Part shown: positions 56,501 through 63,875 of the stretch, piece after piece | How the letters are laid out: every line of letters starts with the position of its first letter | Numbering within the stretch: the stretch's first letter is position 1 | Assembly: GCA_937921935.1 (NCBI GenBank) | Contig: CAKZWQ010000026.1 | Location: 41,005 to 105,004 of the forward strand | DNA: 64,000 bases | Source: an uncultured Gammaproteobacteria bacterium | GTDB taxonomy: Bacteria > Pseudomonadota > Gammaproteobacteria > Steroidobacterales > GCA-2729495 | Direction: 5' to 3' | Notes under the pieces: generated by a model | The model's input: only the letters and a program-made list of their open reading frames with translations | Database searches by the model: none | What the model was told of the DNA's origin: nothing | Program-made: the position numbers and the translations under genes

Positions 56501-56710
56501 CCGGTGCTGCTGGAAACCGACCTGCAGGCCCAGTTCCTGCGGCCCCTGGTGGTGTCCCTGGCCTTCGGCCTGATGTTCGGCACCTTTATTGTGCTGTTCC
56601 TGCTGCCGGCGATTCTGGCCAGTCTGGAGTCCAAGCGCGGTCGCCTGGATCGACTGATTGCCTTGTTTATCAGGCCCGAAAAGCCCGAGGAGCCGTCACC
56701 CATCCTCTAG
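53582..56710 (+). CDS. RND efflux permease (AcrB-like family)
   Basis: 1042 residues, normal for AcrB-type pumps: 12 helices and two large periplasmic loops. The proton-relay aspartates are in LGIVVDDAIVVGEEAV, and the second-half counterpart reads FGLIGIVINDSIILVSVF. Start is FVRHPVAPNLAMFVMILAGV. The sequence fits the group of HAE1-like pumps with small-molecule or lipid substrates that are not clinical drug pumps. The gene forms an operon with the adaptor and probably the methyltransferase 55 bases later. Confidence 0.95.
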   Translation: MRPGIISIFVRHPVAPNLAMFVMILAGVWALGQLTRQLLPNFELSLVNVEVTWTGASAEDVQLAVTQPLEDQLRGLDLLEGIRSTSREGRGIVTLEYGEKTDMGAVLDQVKERVSQVRNLPALAETPTVSLIPRNEQVAKLVVTGPELSILRPLVRGFERELRGLGLAKIELEGLPEQEIAIKLSGERLNELRLSLKEIAQRVRETSSDVPAGSVGRAESARQLRSLDQARSVADFEDLPIAADADGRLLALRDVAEVERRARTDQPTLLVNGSPAVEITVLRAESQDAIDVAGVLSDWIDRKRPGLPANVEIMVYDEEWRLVQDRINLMVENSVGGLALVVIALFIFLNGRVAFWVAIGIPVSVMAGLMALFLFGGSLNMISLFAMVMALGIVVDDAIVVGEEAVTRYQAGAKPLDAAEQAAYRMFGPVMAASLTTVAAFVPLMTLGGVGGTILFAIPLIMICVVIASLAECFLVLPGHLRHSLESSARHAPSRWRLKIDTAYENFRCGVFRRSVARAVEKRSTTIAMAIGALILVFGLLIGGRIDFTLFPQPDNTKVQAIVRFTAGTPAERVEAFVNDARAALRQIEAESGEKIVELELTKLGLDPRGTQASNVATMTVQLTPDNNRTLRNAEIVRRWQRAVPPPGGLESFFILNTSGGPHANDIELEITGTDPEALKSAAEKVIQALRGISGVSGVRDDMAWGKEQLIFELSANGQAIGLTGEALGEQLRAAFEGDLVQIFQDQGDEIEVRVLLTDQERNAVSSLESLPVVLANGDTVPLSDVARLSYRRGFESLKRSGGELAVQITGDVDEDMNNNNAVRAILAAEVFPTIEGRPGISSFSFGGDAESQGETLGDVGTALPLALLLIYIILAWVFESYLWPLAVLSVIPFGLVGALFGHWALNVDITLMSIFGLFGLIGIVINDSIILVSVFRELTAQGMTVQKAAAEAAVRRSRAVILTSVTTVLGVMPVLLETDLQAQFLRPLVVSLAFGLMFGTFIVLFLLPAILASLESKRGRLDRLIALFIRPEKPEEPSPIL

Positions 56711-56765
56711 TCATTGCCGGGTGTCCGCCCGATGCTATGCTGGTTCCGTTGAATCTGGACCAGCC

Positions 56766-57494
56766 ATGAGCGAAGACTCCCTGCAAAAACCTGTGCCCTG
56801 GATGGAAGGCATGGTGCCGACGCTGAATCAGCGGGGTTTCATGTCCGAAACCATGGAACGCTTCTCCATGGCCTTCATCGACTACGCGAGCGTGTGCGGT
56901 CATGAAGCTCTCGACATGGGTTGTGCCTACGGCGTCGCCACGCGAGAGGTACTTGAGCGGGGCGGCTCGGTCCTGGCTTGCGACATGGAAGCCGGCCATG
57001 TGGAAATCCTGGCACGCGAAATGCCAGCCGAGCATCGTGACCGTCTGCGCACCGCGGTGGGAGAGTTGCCCCAGGCTGATTTTCCCGACGAGAGTTTCGG
57101 CGCCATCCTGTGTTCGCGTGTGATCCACTTTCTGACCGGCGACGAAGTGCGCCTGGCCATTGGCAAGATGCATAGCTGGTTGCGACCGGGGGGCCGCTTG
57201 TTCCTGATCGCCGATACGCCCTATACAGGCTTCTGGTTCAGTACGGCACCGGAGTACGAGCGCCGCAAGGCATCCGGGGACGAGTGGCCGGGCTTTATCG
57301 ACAACGTGGCCCCGCTGTTATCCAAGGAGCAGGTGCCCGACGGCATGCTGCCCTACCTCAATCCCCTGGACCCGGACATCCTGCGGCGCGAGTGCGAAGC
57401 GGCGGGTTTTACGGTGGAAGAAGCGGCCTTCACGGGGCGGGGCGGTGAGCCAGACGGCAACCAGCACGCCGGGATTATTGCGCTGAAGGGCTAG
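56766..57494 (+). CDS. SAM-dependent methyltransferase (class I)
   Basis: 242 residues from the ATG at 56766. The SAM-binding loop reads ALDMGCAYGVATREVLERGG, a variant of the usual DxGxGxG, then VLACDMEAGHVE (acidic residue for the ribose), FPDESFGAILCSRVIHFL and LRPGGRLFLIAD. An unusual N-terminus (WMEGMVPTLNQRGFMSETME) precedes the domain. The methyl acceptor is unknown. A hairpin (CCCGGCC ... GGCCGGG, about 57498-57516) follows the stop without a T tract. Confidence 0.88.
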   Translation: MSEDSLQKPVPWMEGMVPTLNQRGFMSETMERFSMAFIDYASVCGHEALDMGCAYGVATREVLERGGSVLACDMEAGHVEILAREMPAEHRDRLRTAVGELPQADFPDESFGAILCSRVIHFLTGDEVRLAIGKMHSWLRPGGRLFLIADTPYTGFWFSTAPEYERRKASGDEWPGFIDNVAPLLSKEQVPDGMLPYLNPLDPDILRRECEAAGFTVEEAAFTGRGGEPDGNQHAGIIALKG

Positions 57495-57520
57495 ACCCCG
57501 GCCTGGATTGGGCCGGGATA

Positions 57521-57570
57521 TTGACGCGGTGTCGACAACACGCGCAATATAGCGACACCCTGTCGCTATA
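57521..57570 (+). promoter_or_regulatory. Promoter with perfect palindromic operator (probable TetR site)
   Basis: TATAGCGACA (57548-57557) and TGTCGCTATA (57561-57570) form a perfect 10-bp inverted repeat with a CCC spacer. TTGACG at 57521 is a fair -35 box, and a weak -10 (CAATAT, 57545-57550) would abut the operator. The TetR regulator is the third gene of the operon it heads, so self-repression is likely. The start codon is 13 bases downstream of the palindrome. Confidence 0.65.
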
Positions 57571-57583
57571 AAATCGAGACACC

Positions 57584-58726
57584 ATGTTTATTGCCCTGCG
57601 GGACCTGACTTACGCCAGGGGGCGGTTCGCCCTGATGGCCCTGGTCATAGCACTCATCGCTTTCCTGATGACCTTTCTCACCGGCCTGGCTGCCGGTCTG
57701 ATCAAGAACAATATCTCCGGCCTGATGGAACTGGATATCACCCATATCGCTTTCGAAATGGATGACAAGCCGACCTATCGCAACACCATGATCGAGCGCG
57801 AGCAGTGGGAGGAATGGGCCACGCAGCCAGGCGTGAAACGCATGGAACCCATGGGACACACAGTGTTTACCGCCCGCACCCAAAAGGATGATCCCCTGGA
57901 GCTGGTGCTTTGGGGTTTGCGGCCGGGCTCCCTGATCGAGCCTGAAGTGCTGGAAGGTTCACCGTTGGGCGGCACCCAGGAAGGCGTCATTGTTTCCCGG
58001 CTGCTGGCTGAACGGGACGGCGTTGAGATCGGTGATCGCATTACCCTGGATCGGGTGCTCACGGAAATGGAAGTGGTGGGTATCGCGGAAGAGCGCAATA
58101 TCGGCCACATACCCATCATCTATGCACCCCTGCGCAAATGGCAGGAGGCGACCTACGGACCGCCCGGCGGCCCCGCCCCCGGTGAAGAACTACCCGACGT
58201 CGTGTTCGATTTTGTGAGCATTCTGGCCCTGGAGCTTGAGGAAGACATCAGCCCTGAACAGCTTGCCGCCATTGATGATGAACTCGTCACCACGACCCTG
58301 GACCGTTCGGCATTTTATGCCGCGTCTACCGGCTACATCGAAGAAGTTCGTACCGTGCAGATCATCCAGGTATTTCTGTTTCTGATTTCTGCCGTGGTCA
58401 TTGGGGCTTTCTTCAGCATCTGGACCATTCAGCGTACGAAAGAGATCGGCCTGGTTAAGGCGCTGGGTGCGGCCAACGGCTATTTGCTTCGCGATGCTCT
58501 GGGTCAGGCGCTGATCCTGATGGCGATTGGCGTGTTCCTTGGCCTGAGTCTTGGCTTGTGGTCCGGGCAGGCCTTCATGGAATCCGGTCGTCCCTTTATG
58601 TTTGAGACGGACAAGATCATCCAGGCAATGGTCTTGCTAGTGACAGCCGGCCTGCTGGGTGGCGCCTTGTCGATCCGAAAAATTACCGCCGTCGATCCCA
58701 TCATCGCCCTGGGGCAAGAACAATGA
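57584..58726 (+). CDS. FtsX/MacB-type ABC permease
   Basis: 380 residues: first helix (FALMALVIALIAFLMTFLTG), a periplasmic domain (about 40-265), then three helices with the coupling segment IQRTKEIGLVKALGAANGYL. The short periplasmic part is nearer to DevC-type than to MacB permeases. It acts with the ATPase whose start overlaps its stop (ATGA). The substrate is unknown; the operon also holds a TetR regulator and a chelatase-like protein. Confidence 0.9.
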   Translation: MFIALRDLTYARGRFALMALVIALIAFLMTFLTGLAAGLIKNNISGLMELDITHIAFEMDDKPTYRNTMIEREQWEEWATQPGVKRMEPMGHTVFTARTQKDDPLELVLWGLRPGSLIEPEVLEGSPLGGTQEGVIVSRLLAERDGVEIGDRITLDRVLTEMEVVGIAEERNIGHIPIIYAPLRKWQEATYGPPGGPAPGEELPDVVFDFVSILALELEEDISPEQLAAIDDELVTTTLDRSAFYAASTGYIEEVRTVQIIQVFLFLISAVVIGAFFSIWTIQRTKEIGLVKALGAANGYLLRDALGQALILMAIGVFLGLSLGLWSGQAFMESGRPFMFETDKIIQAMVLLVTAGLLGGALSIRKITAVDPIIALGQEQ

Positions 58727-59445
58727 GCCTGAAAACTGAAGCCGTCACTCTTCTTCTCGGCGATGGCGACCAGCAGGTCAAAGCCCTGGATCAAGTAGAC
58801 GTACAAGTCGCCGCGGGGGAACTCGTCGTCGTGTTGGGGCCCAGCGGGGCCGGCAAGTCCAGCTTGCTGGCCGTCTGCGGCGGCTTGCGCACGCCCACCA
58901 GCGGCAAGGTCTGGATCGGTGACATCGAAATTACCCAGCTGAAACCCTCGGAGCTGACCCGGCTGCGACTGGAAAAAATTGGCTTTGTATTTCAGCAATC
59001 CAACCTCGTGCCGTCCCTGACCGCCCTGGACCAGTTGCTGTTGCTGGTGCATATGCAGGGCCGGCGGCCGAAGGCGGCCGACCGCGAACATGCTCTGGCT
59101 CTGTTGGATGAAGTGGGTATGGCCGACAAGCAGAATCGTCGGGGTAACCAGCTGTCAGGGGGTGAACGTCAGCGCGTGGGTATTGCCCGCGCCTTTATGA
59201 CGGAGCCGACCTTGCTGCTGGTTGATGAGCCCACCTCCATGCTGGACACTCAGCGTGGTGGCCAGACCGTCGAATTACTGCGACGTGCCTGCCATGATCA
59301 CAAGGTTGCCACCATGATGGTGACCCATGATCGCGATGTCCTGAGCCAGGCGGATCGCGTGGTTGAGATTCGCGACGGCCATCTCAGCGCGTTCAATGAG
59401 CCCGCGACTGTGTCGGCGGGGGCGGTGGCCGATGCCGCGCATTGA
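58723..59445 (+). CDS. ABC transporter ATPase (DevA/LolD type)
   Basis: 240 residues. Walker A GPSGAGKSS at 39-47, signature LSGGERQRV at 144-152, Walker B LLLVDE at 164-169, H-loop in MVTHDRD. The LVPSLTALDQLLLLVHMQG part marks the LolD/MacB/DevA group that drives FtsX-type permeases. The last 14 bases overlap the TetR start, so pump and regulator are coupled. Confidence 0.94.
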   Translation: MSLKTEAVTLLLGDGDQQVKALDQVDVQVAAGELVVVLGPSGAGKSSLLAVCGGLRTPTSGKVWIGDIEITQLKPSELTRLRLEKIGFVFQQSNLVPSLTALDQLLLLVHMQGRRPKAADREHALALLDEVGMADKQNRRGNQLSGGERQRVGIARAFMTEPTLLLVDEPTSMLDTQRGGQTVELLRRACHDHKVATMMVTHDRDVLSQADRVVEIRDGHLSAFNEPATVSAGAVADAAH

Positions 59446-60019
59446 AGCGGAAAATATCGAGGCCCATGTAGAAGCTCAGACCCAGCGAATTCTTGACTCG
59501 GCCATGCAGTTGTTCGCCGCGCGTGGCTATGCCGGGACGGAGCTGCGCCATATCGCCGAAGCGGTGGGCCTGGCCAGGAATTCCCTCTATCGCTACTACC
59601 CCGGCAAGGACCAGATTCTCCTGGCCTGCCTGCGGCGGGACATGGGCCCCAGCCTGGCGCGGGTAAACGACCTGGAAGAAAAAATCGTCGATCCGCGCGA
59701 ACGCATATTCGCGTGGCTGAAAGTGCAAATGGATATCGCCGCGTCGGCGTGTCATGGCGCCATGCAGATGGTCGATAGTCTGCAGCACCACTCGCCGGAA
59801 TTTCTCGAAGAGATCCGCAACCTGCATGAACCCAGCGCGGCCACGCTGCGTCGGGCCGTGAGTGAAGTCCTGGCGGGTTCGCCGCGCGATCCTGCCCTGG
59901 TCAGCAAGCTGATTAACAGCCTGTTGCGCACCGGTGCGGCGGCTATGATGGATGGCGGCAAACGGCAGGCTATCGAGACAGAACTGGAGTATTCAGTGGA
60001 CTGTATTTTACGGAGCTGA
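59432..60019 (+). CDS. TetR/AcrR family repressor
   Basis: 195 residues from the ATG at 59432. The helix-turn-helix (AEAVGLARNSLYRYYPGKDQ, about 40-60) is classical TetR, preceded by ILDSAMQLFAARGYAGTELR. The C-terminal ligand domain is all helical and family-specific. The gene is within the operon headed by the 57548-57570 palindrome, its probable target, so the protein should repress its own operon until a ligand binds. The ligand may relate to the pump's substrate or to the metal/porphyrin class suggested by the next gene. Confidence 0.92.
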   Translation: MPRIEAENIEAHVEAQTQRILDSAMQLFAARGYAGTELRHIAEAVGLARNSLYRYYPGKDQILLACLRRDMGPSLARVNDLEEKIVDPRERIFAWLKVQMDIAASACHGAMQMVDSLQHHSPEFLEEIRNLHEPSAATLRRAVSEVLAGSPRDPALVSKLINSLLRTGAAAMMDGGKRQAIETELEYSVDCILRS

Positions 60020-60063
60020 AGCAACTTTCCGGTGCCCAGGCACCGGCCAAGGAGGACATAAAG

Positions 60064-61167
60064 ATGTTTAAAAACAAATGGTTGAAACTTAGCCTGTCAC
60101 TGCTGGCGGCGGTCCTGCTGGGCGGCCTGGCCCAAGCCCAGGAAGGCCATCAGCACCACCAGCACGGTGGCGTGCCTGACATGGATGCGGACGGCAAGCG
60201 GCTGGCCAGTTACCAGGTCAAGCACGACATGGATGAGGCAACCCTGCAGGCATTGCGCGACAAGATAGCCTTGTATCGTGGCATGACGGATATGGAACTT
60301 AACCTCAACATGTCTGCCATGGGCCCTAACTATGAGTGGTATGCCAGTGACCTGGAGCAGCGCGGTGATATCGGCGTGCTTATCCTGTCCCATGGCGTGG
60401 GCCAGAACAGCGACCGGATGATGGTGGCTGCCCTGGACCCCGTGTCATCCCGCTGGCCCACCGCGGTGGGCTTTGGCATGGCCATGATGCGGTCGGACCA
60501 CCTGCAATCGGCGGTCGATGATCTGCAGGCACGGGGCGTCAGCACCATCATCCTGGTGCCCAACGGGACCACTACCCCATACAACTCCCTGACGCGCCAG
60601 TGGAAGTATATTTTTGACATGGAAGATCAGCAGGCCACCTACTTGGAAGTGCCCAAGGTTACGGCGGATGCCAATTTCGTCATGGCCAGCCATTTCGGGG
60701 ATCATGAACTGATCACCGAGATTCTCTACGACAACGCCAAGGAAGTGAGTAAGACCCCCGCCAATGAAGTGCTCATCCTCGTGGGTCATGGGCCCGAAGA
60801 CACGGCGGATAATGGCCCTGATCTGGCAATCCTGCAGGTTCATGTTGATCGTATTGCCGCGAAAAATGAATTTGCCGACGTGAAGATCATTAACCTGCAG
60901 GATGATGCGATCCCGGCCATTCGCGAGTCTAACGTTCGCAAGCTGCGTCGCTGGGTCAAGCAGGCCGATAAAAAAGGTCAGACACCCATCGTGGTATCTA
61001 TTGCCGCCGCTAGCCATGGCGTGCAGACGCACATTCGTCAGGATTTGCGAGGCCTGAACCATGTGTTTGCTGACAAGGGCATGTCTGAGAGCCCCAAATA
61101 CGTGGCGTGGCTGGAATCGGTGATCGAGAACGCCATCGCCGAGCAGCAAATGGCCGCCAGCAACTAA
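60064..61167 (+). CDS. Secreted CbiX/chelatase-like protein with His-rich start
   Basis: 367 residues, signal peptide cut near AQAQE. Right after it comes a His-rich metal-binding-like run (GHQHHQHGG). Two halves carry chelatase-type loops: GVLILSHGVGQNSDR near 105-119 and EVLILVGHGPEDTADN near 236-251, the LxxHG pattern of CbiX/SirB-type cobalt or iron chelatases, followed by conserved-looking SIAAASHGVQTHIRQ. Such enzymes insert metal into tetrapyrroles in the cytoplasm; an exported form suggests metal or tetrapyrrole binding in the periplasm. It lies 44 bases after the TetR gene. Confidence 0.65.
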   Translation: MFKNKWLKLSLSLLAAVLLGGLAQAQEGHQHHQHGGVPDMDADGKRLASYQVKHDMDEATLQALRDKIALYRGMTDMELNLNMSAMGPNYEWYASDLEQRGDIGVLILSHGVGQNSDRMMVAALDPVSSRWPTAVGFGMAMMRSDHLQSAVDDLQARGVSTIILVPNGTTTPYNSLTRQWKYIFDMEDQQATYLEVPKVTADANFVMASHFGDHELITEILYDNAKEVSKTPANEVLILVGHGPEDTADNGPDLAILQVHVDRIAAKNEFADVKIINLQDDAIPAIRESNVRKLRRWVKQADKKGQTPIVVSIAAASHGVQTHIRQDLRGLNHVFADKGMSESPKYVAWLESVIENAIAEQQMAASN

Positions 61168-61177
61168 CGAGAAGAAC

Positions 61178-62155
61178 ATGAGCAATACAGACCAAGCCCT
61201 GACACGCGAGCAGACCATGCAGCCCTTTGCGCCGGGCGATATCTTTATTGCCTGCACCCTGCTGAATGTGCCGGACGATGATCACGCCGGCGAAGGTCGT
61301 ATCTGGCAGTACGATAAAGATATGAACTTCAAGGGCGAACTATGGACCGAAGGCGGCACGCATTTCGTCGGCGGGTTGGAAGTCGATCCCCACGGCATTC
61401 TGTGGGCCTTTAACGACTTTGTCGTGCTGCATGTGGATCCCAAAACAGGGCGGCAGTTGCCCTTGAGTGACAAGTTCCTGCCGCGTTGTTACCGCAGCGC
61501 CAGTTTCGATAAGGATGGCAACGTGTTCCTGGGCGAACACATGAAGGCCAAAAAGCGTCCGGATAATGAGATCGCCAAACGCACTACCACCAAGTTCCCC
61601 GTTATCCCGGGCGAAGGGGTGTTGGGTTTCGGTTACATCTACAAGTACGACAAGGACTGGAATCTGGTCAAGACCTTCCACACGGAGTGCGCGCGGGAGA
61701 TGACCCAGTTCAAGGGCGTGACCCATTCCAGTCTGCACCCCAGCGGCAAGTTCATCACCTATGCCACGGAAACCGGCAAACGCCTGATGCGCTATGACGT
61801 GGTCAACGATAAGCAGATGCCTGACCTGGTGACTTATCCGGGCGATAACGCCTTTGATCGTATCTGGGTTATTGCGGTTAAGTATCTTCCCGATGGCCGC
61901 CTCCTGATCACGCGCGGTGACACCATGGAGATGCTCGATGAAGACGGCAACGTCCTCAGGGAATATCCCCTGGAAACTTACGGCTGGTCCGATATCGAGA
62001 TCTGCAGCGACGGCCTTCACTGCCTGGTCAGCAATATCTGGGAAGGCACCGTGGTAAAGGTCAACGTGGAGACGGGCGAAACCGTCGGTGAAATCGATAC
62101 CGGCTTCAAGGCTCCCAATCGTTGTCTGGCGGGCGTAGCCCAATATCCCGGCTGA
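61178..62155 (+). CDS. Beta-propeller protein, unknown role
   Basis: 325 residues, no clear signal peptide. Repeated blade-like strands (GRIWQYDKDMNFKGELWTE, GGLEVDPHGILWAFNDFVVL, RLMRYDVVNDKQMPD, GRLLITRGDTMEMLDEDGNV) point to a six- or seven-bladed propeller of the NHL/SMP-30-like kind. The metal ligands of SMP-30 lactonases are not evident. A start at GEKNMSN-type context 10 bases after the chelatase-like gene makes it co-transcribed. It may bind the same ligand. Confidence 0.7.
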   Translation: MSNTDQALTREQTMQPFAPGDIFIACTLLNVPDDDHAGEGRIWQYDKDMNFKGELWTEGGTHFVGGLEVDPHGILWAFNDFVVLHVDPKTGRQLPLSDKFLPRCYRSASFDKDGNVFLGEHMKAKKRPDNEIAKRTTTKFPVIPGEGVLGFGYIYKYDKDWNLVKTFHTECAREMTQFKGVTHSSLHPSGKFITYATETGKRLMRYDVVNDKQMPDLVTYPGDNAFDRIWVIAVKYLPDGRLLITRGDTMEMLDEDGNVLREYPLETYGWSDIEICSDGLHCLVSNIWEGTVVKVNVETGETVGEIDTGFKAPNRCLAGVAQYPG

Positions 62156-62605
62156 ACCCCGGCGAAACGCTGAACGGCCTCTACTGGCCCGATAGAGAAC
62201 AGAACAGCAGCGGTTACTTCGGACGGCAGAATGCTGCAACTGCGTCGAATGACTGCTTTCGACCCAAAGCGGGCATTCATCGATCTGGTATTTGTGGTGG
62301 ATTCTATCGAGGCTTGGCTGAGTGGTATCGATGGAATAAGCCCCAGTTGCGTGGATATGTAGACCGCGTGCTTTAACACAAATCCTGAATTCACGATATT
62401 TTTATCACTCGTTTTGAGTATTCAGCCTAGAAGGACGACTCGATAGCATAGCTATGCATAGCCTTGCCGGTTCATGATCCAAGAATGATTATTCTAAACA
62501 TCGACAGGCGTTTCGACGTTGTATTGGACGAGGGATGCGATGTCTGGACGATATGATAAATATTCGTGGCGCGGAATTGGCAGTATTCCACAGGAGGGGC
62601 ATCGC
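62156..62605. other. Intergenic region with repeat and palindromes
   Basis: No gene is supported over about 450 bases. It holds one copy of the dispersed repeat (62247-62279), a perfect 12-bp palindrome GCATAGCTATGC (62446-62457) and AGAATGATTATTCT (62482-62495), an inverted repeat that only loosely recalls a Fur box. The last may sit at the promoter of the next gene. The G/C content drops here. Confidence 0.4.
62247..62279 (-). repeat. Dispersed short repeat, copy 1
   Basis: On the minus strand it reads GAATGCCCGCTTTGGGTCG then AAAGCAGTCATTC. It agrees with copy 2 (63719-63750) at 25 of 32 positions. The core CGCTTT ... AAAGC is itself an inverted repeat, so it can fold as a small hairpin. 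Similar sequences recur between genes in some marine proteobacteria. Confidence 0.6.
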
Positions 62606-63649
62606 ATGAAATTCTGCATAAAAAACTTTGTAGTTCCGCTCACTGTATATCTTTTTTGCTTGAATGCAGCCGCAGTCGAGTCAATTTATAGCGTGAGCGG
62701 CAGCCATTCGAGCGTCGAAAACGCTTGTGTCGGACCAATACCATTATTCATCGGACTAGATTGCAGTTACGATGCTAGCAATCCGACCTTGTTTCCAGTT
62801 GCCGGTTGGGCCGGTCCAAGATTCTCAGTGGGGTATTACCCGATTGGCAGCTCACCCGGCCCCTTTGGGACGCCAGCGGTAAATGACGGCAAGCTATCGC
62901 CTGAAATTATGGCTAGCAGCAGTATCACCATCAATGATAACGGCACGTTCTGCGATCTTGATGACACGATTGCAATCAATCTGATTTTTGCCGCTGCGGC
63001 GCGCAACTTTACTGCTGGGCCCGGAGCCCGGGGCGAGGAAAGCTGGGGCGACGGTGATCTCATGTTCCAGATATCCCCAACGCCCGTGAATTCCGCCACA
63101 GGTAATCTCAATGGTGGTTGCGACTACACGATTGCTACCGCTGGCATGCCGCCTTTGCTAGAGCGCTCGGATGGTTTCGGCTCTTACCCTGTGGAAGAAG
63201 GCTCCTGGTCCACAGGGTTTTTCCTGAATCCGTCACTGATCGGGATGGCGAGCTTTGAGGGTGTGCCCAATATAGGTGTGGCAATCAGTGTTCTGACCGG
63301 TGCTAGCTACGCATGTGTCGAAAACTCGCCGGGCCCCTGTGATACCGGATCAGATGGTGCCAACAACTTCCGTGGTAGCCGCGCCACAATTAATAACGCC
63401 CTGGTATCGGTCGCCACAGACTCATTAGGGAATATTACTGCCGGTCGGATTTTCGATAACAACGAATCGAAGGTTTTTCAGGTGCCACCGGATCCTTTCA
63501 ATAGTTGGGACGGCGGCGTAATTGACTTTTCCGGTACATTAGCGAATGGGCGGCCGCAGCCGCAGCCGCCTGCAGAACCTCCCATCACACCCGTCGGATT
63601 CTGCGTGGAGCCCCCGGAGTCGCCTCCCGGCTACGGTCAGGATCGGTAA
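62606..63649 (+). CDS. Hypothetical secreted protein
   Basis: 347 residues from the ATG at 62606, fixed by an AGGAGGGG ribosome site at 62592-62599. A signal peptide (IKNFVVPLTVYLFCLNAAAV) is present. The mature part is beta-rich and Gly/Asn/Ser-rich with several Cys (ENACVGP, GLDCSYD, TFCDLDD, GGCDYT, YACVENSPGPCD), perhaps paired. The tail is Pro-rich (PQPQPPAEPPITP). There is no PEP-CTERM or LPxTG end. No family is recognised. Base use is more AT-rich than upstream genes. It ends at a strong terminator. Confidence 0.75.
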   Translation: MKFCIKNFVVPLTVYLFCLNAAAVESIYSVSGSHSSVENACVGPIPLFIGLDCSYDASNPTLFPVAGWAGPRFSVGYYPIGSSPGPFGTPAVNDGKLSPEIMASSSITINDNGTFCDLDDTIAINLIFAAAARNFTAGPGARGEESWGDGDLMFQISPTPVNSATGNLNGGCDYTIATAGMPPLLERSDGFGSYPVEEGSWSTGFFLNPSLIGMASFEGVPNIGVAISVLTGASYACVENSPGPCDTGSDGANNFRGSRATINNALVSVATDSLGNITAGRIFDNNESKVFQVPPDPFNSWDGGVIDFSGTLANGRPQPQPPAEPPITPVGFCVEPPESPPGYGQDR

Positions 63650-63685
63650 TTACAGGATAGGACGAAGCCTTGTCAAAACTGGGAG

Positions 63686-63708
63686 ACCCGGCTTTGTGCC
63701 GGGTTTTT
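63686..63708 (+). terminator. Rho-independent terminator
   Basis: ACCCGGC, loop TTTGT, GCCGGGT, then TTTT (63686-63708). A perfect 7-bp GC-rich stem with a T tract, 37 bases after the secreted protein's stop. Confidence 0.9.
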
Positions 63709-63718
63709 CTTGCCTGGC

Positions 63719-63750
63719 GAATGTCCGCTTTTGGCCGAAAGCAGACGCTT
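63719..63750 (+). repeat. Dispersed short repeat, copy 2
   Basis: Reads GAATGTCCGCTTTTGGC then CGAAAGCAGACGCTT, in the opposite orientation to copy 1 at 62247. The CGCTTT/AAAGC core is an inverted repeat. It lies just after the terminator. Confidence 0.6.
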
Positions 63751-63875
63751 AGTTTAAAAATACCCAATGACTCAAAGGAATAGGCTGAGTCAGGGATGCA
63801 AGGAAGTGGCGCAAGCCCATTGCTGGTATTCTGATTAAGCAAAGCAGACCAACCTACACATACGGGGAAACCATC

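Noticed and set aside
62122..62376. Small open frame after the propeller gene
   Set aside because: It runs through the dispersed repeat and overlaps the end of the propeller gene; no start signal or protein-like features.
62482..62495. Fur box AGAATGATTATTCT
   Set aside because: Only a 5-bp inverted repeat with loose similarity to the 19-base consensus; nothing iron-related is certain downstream.
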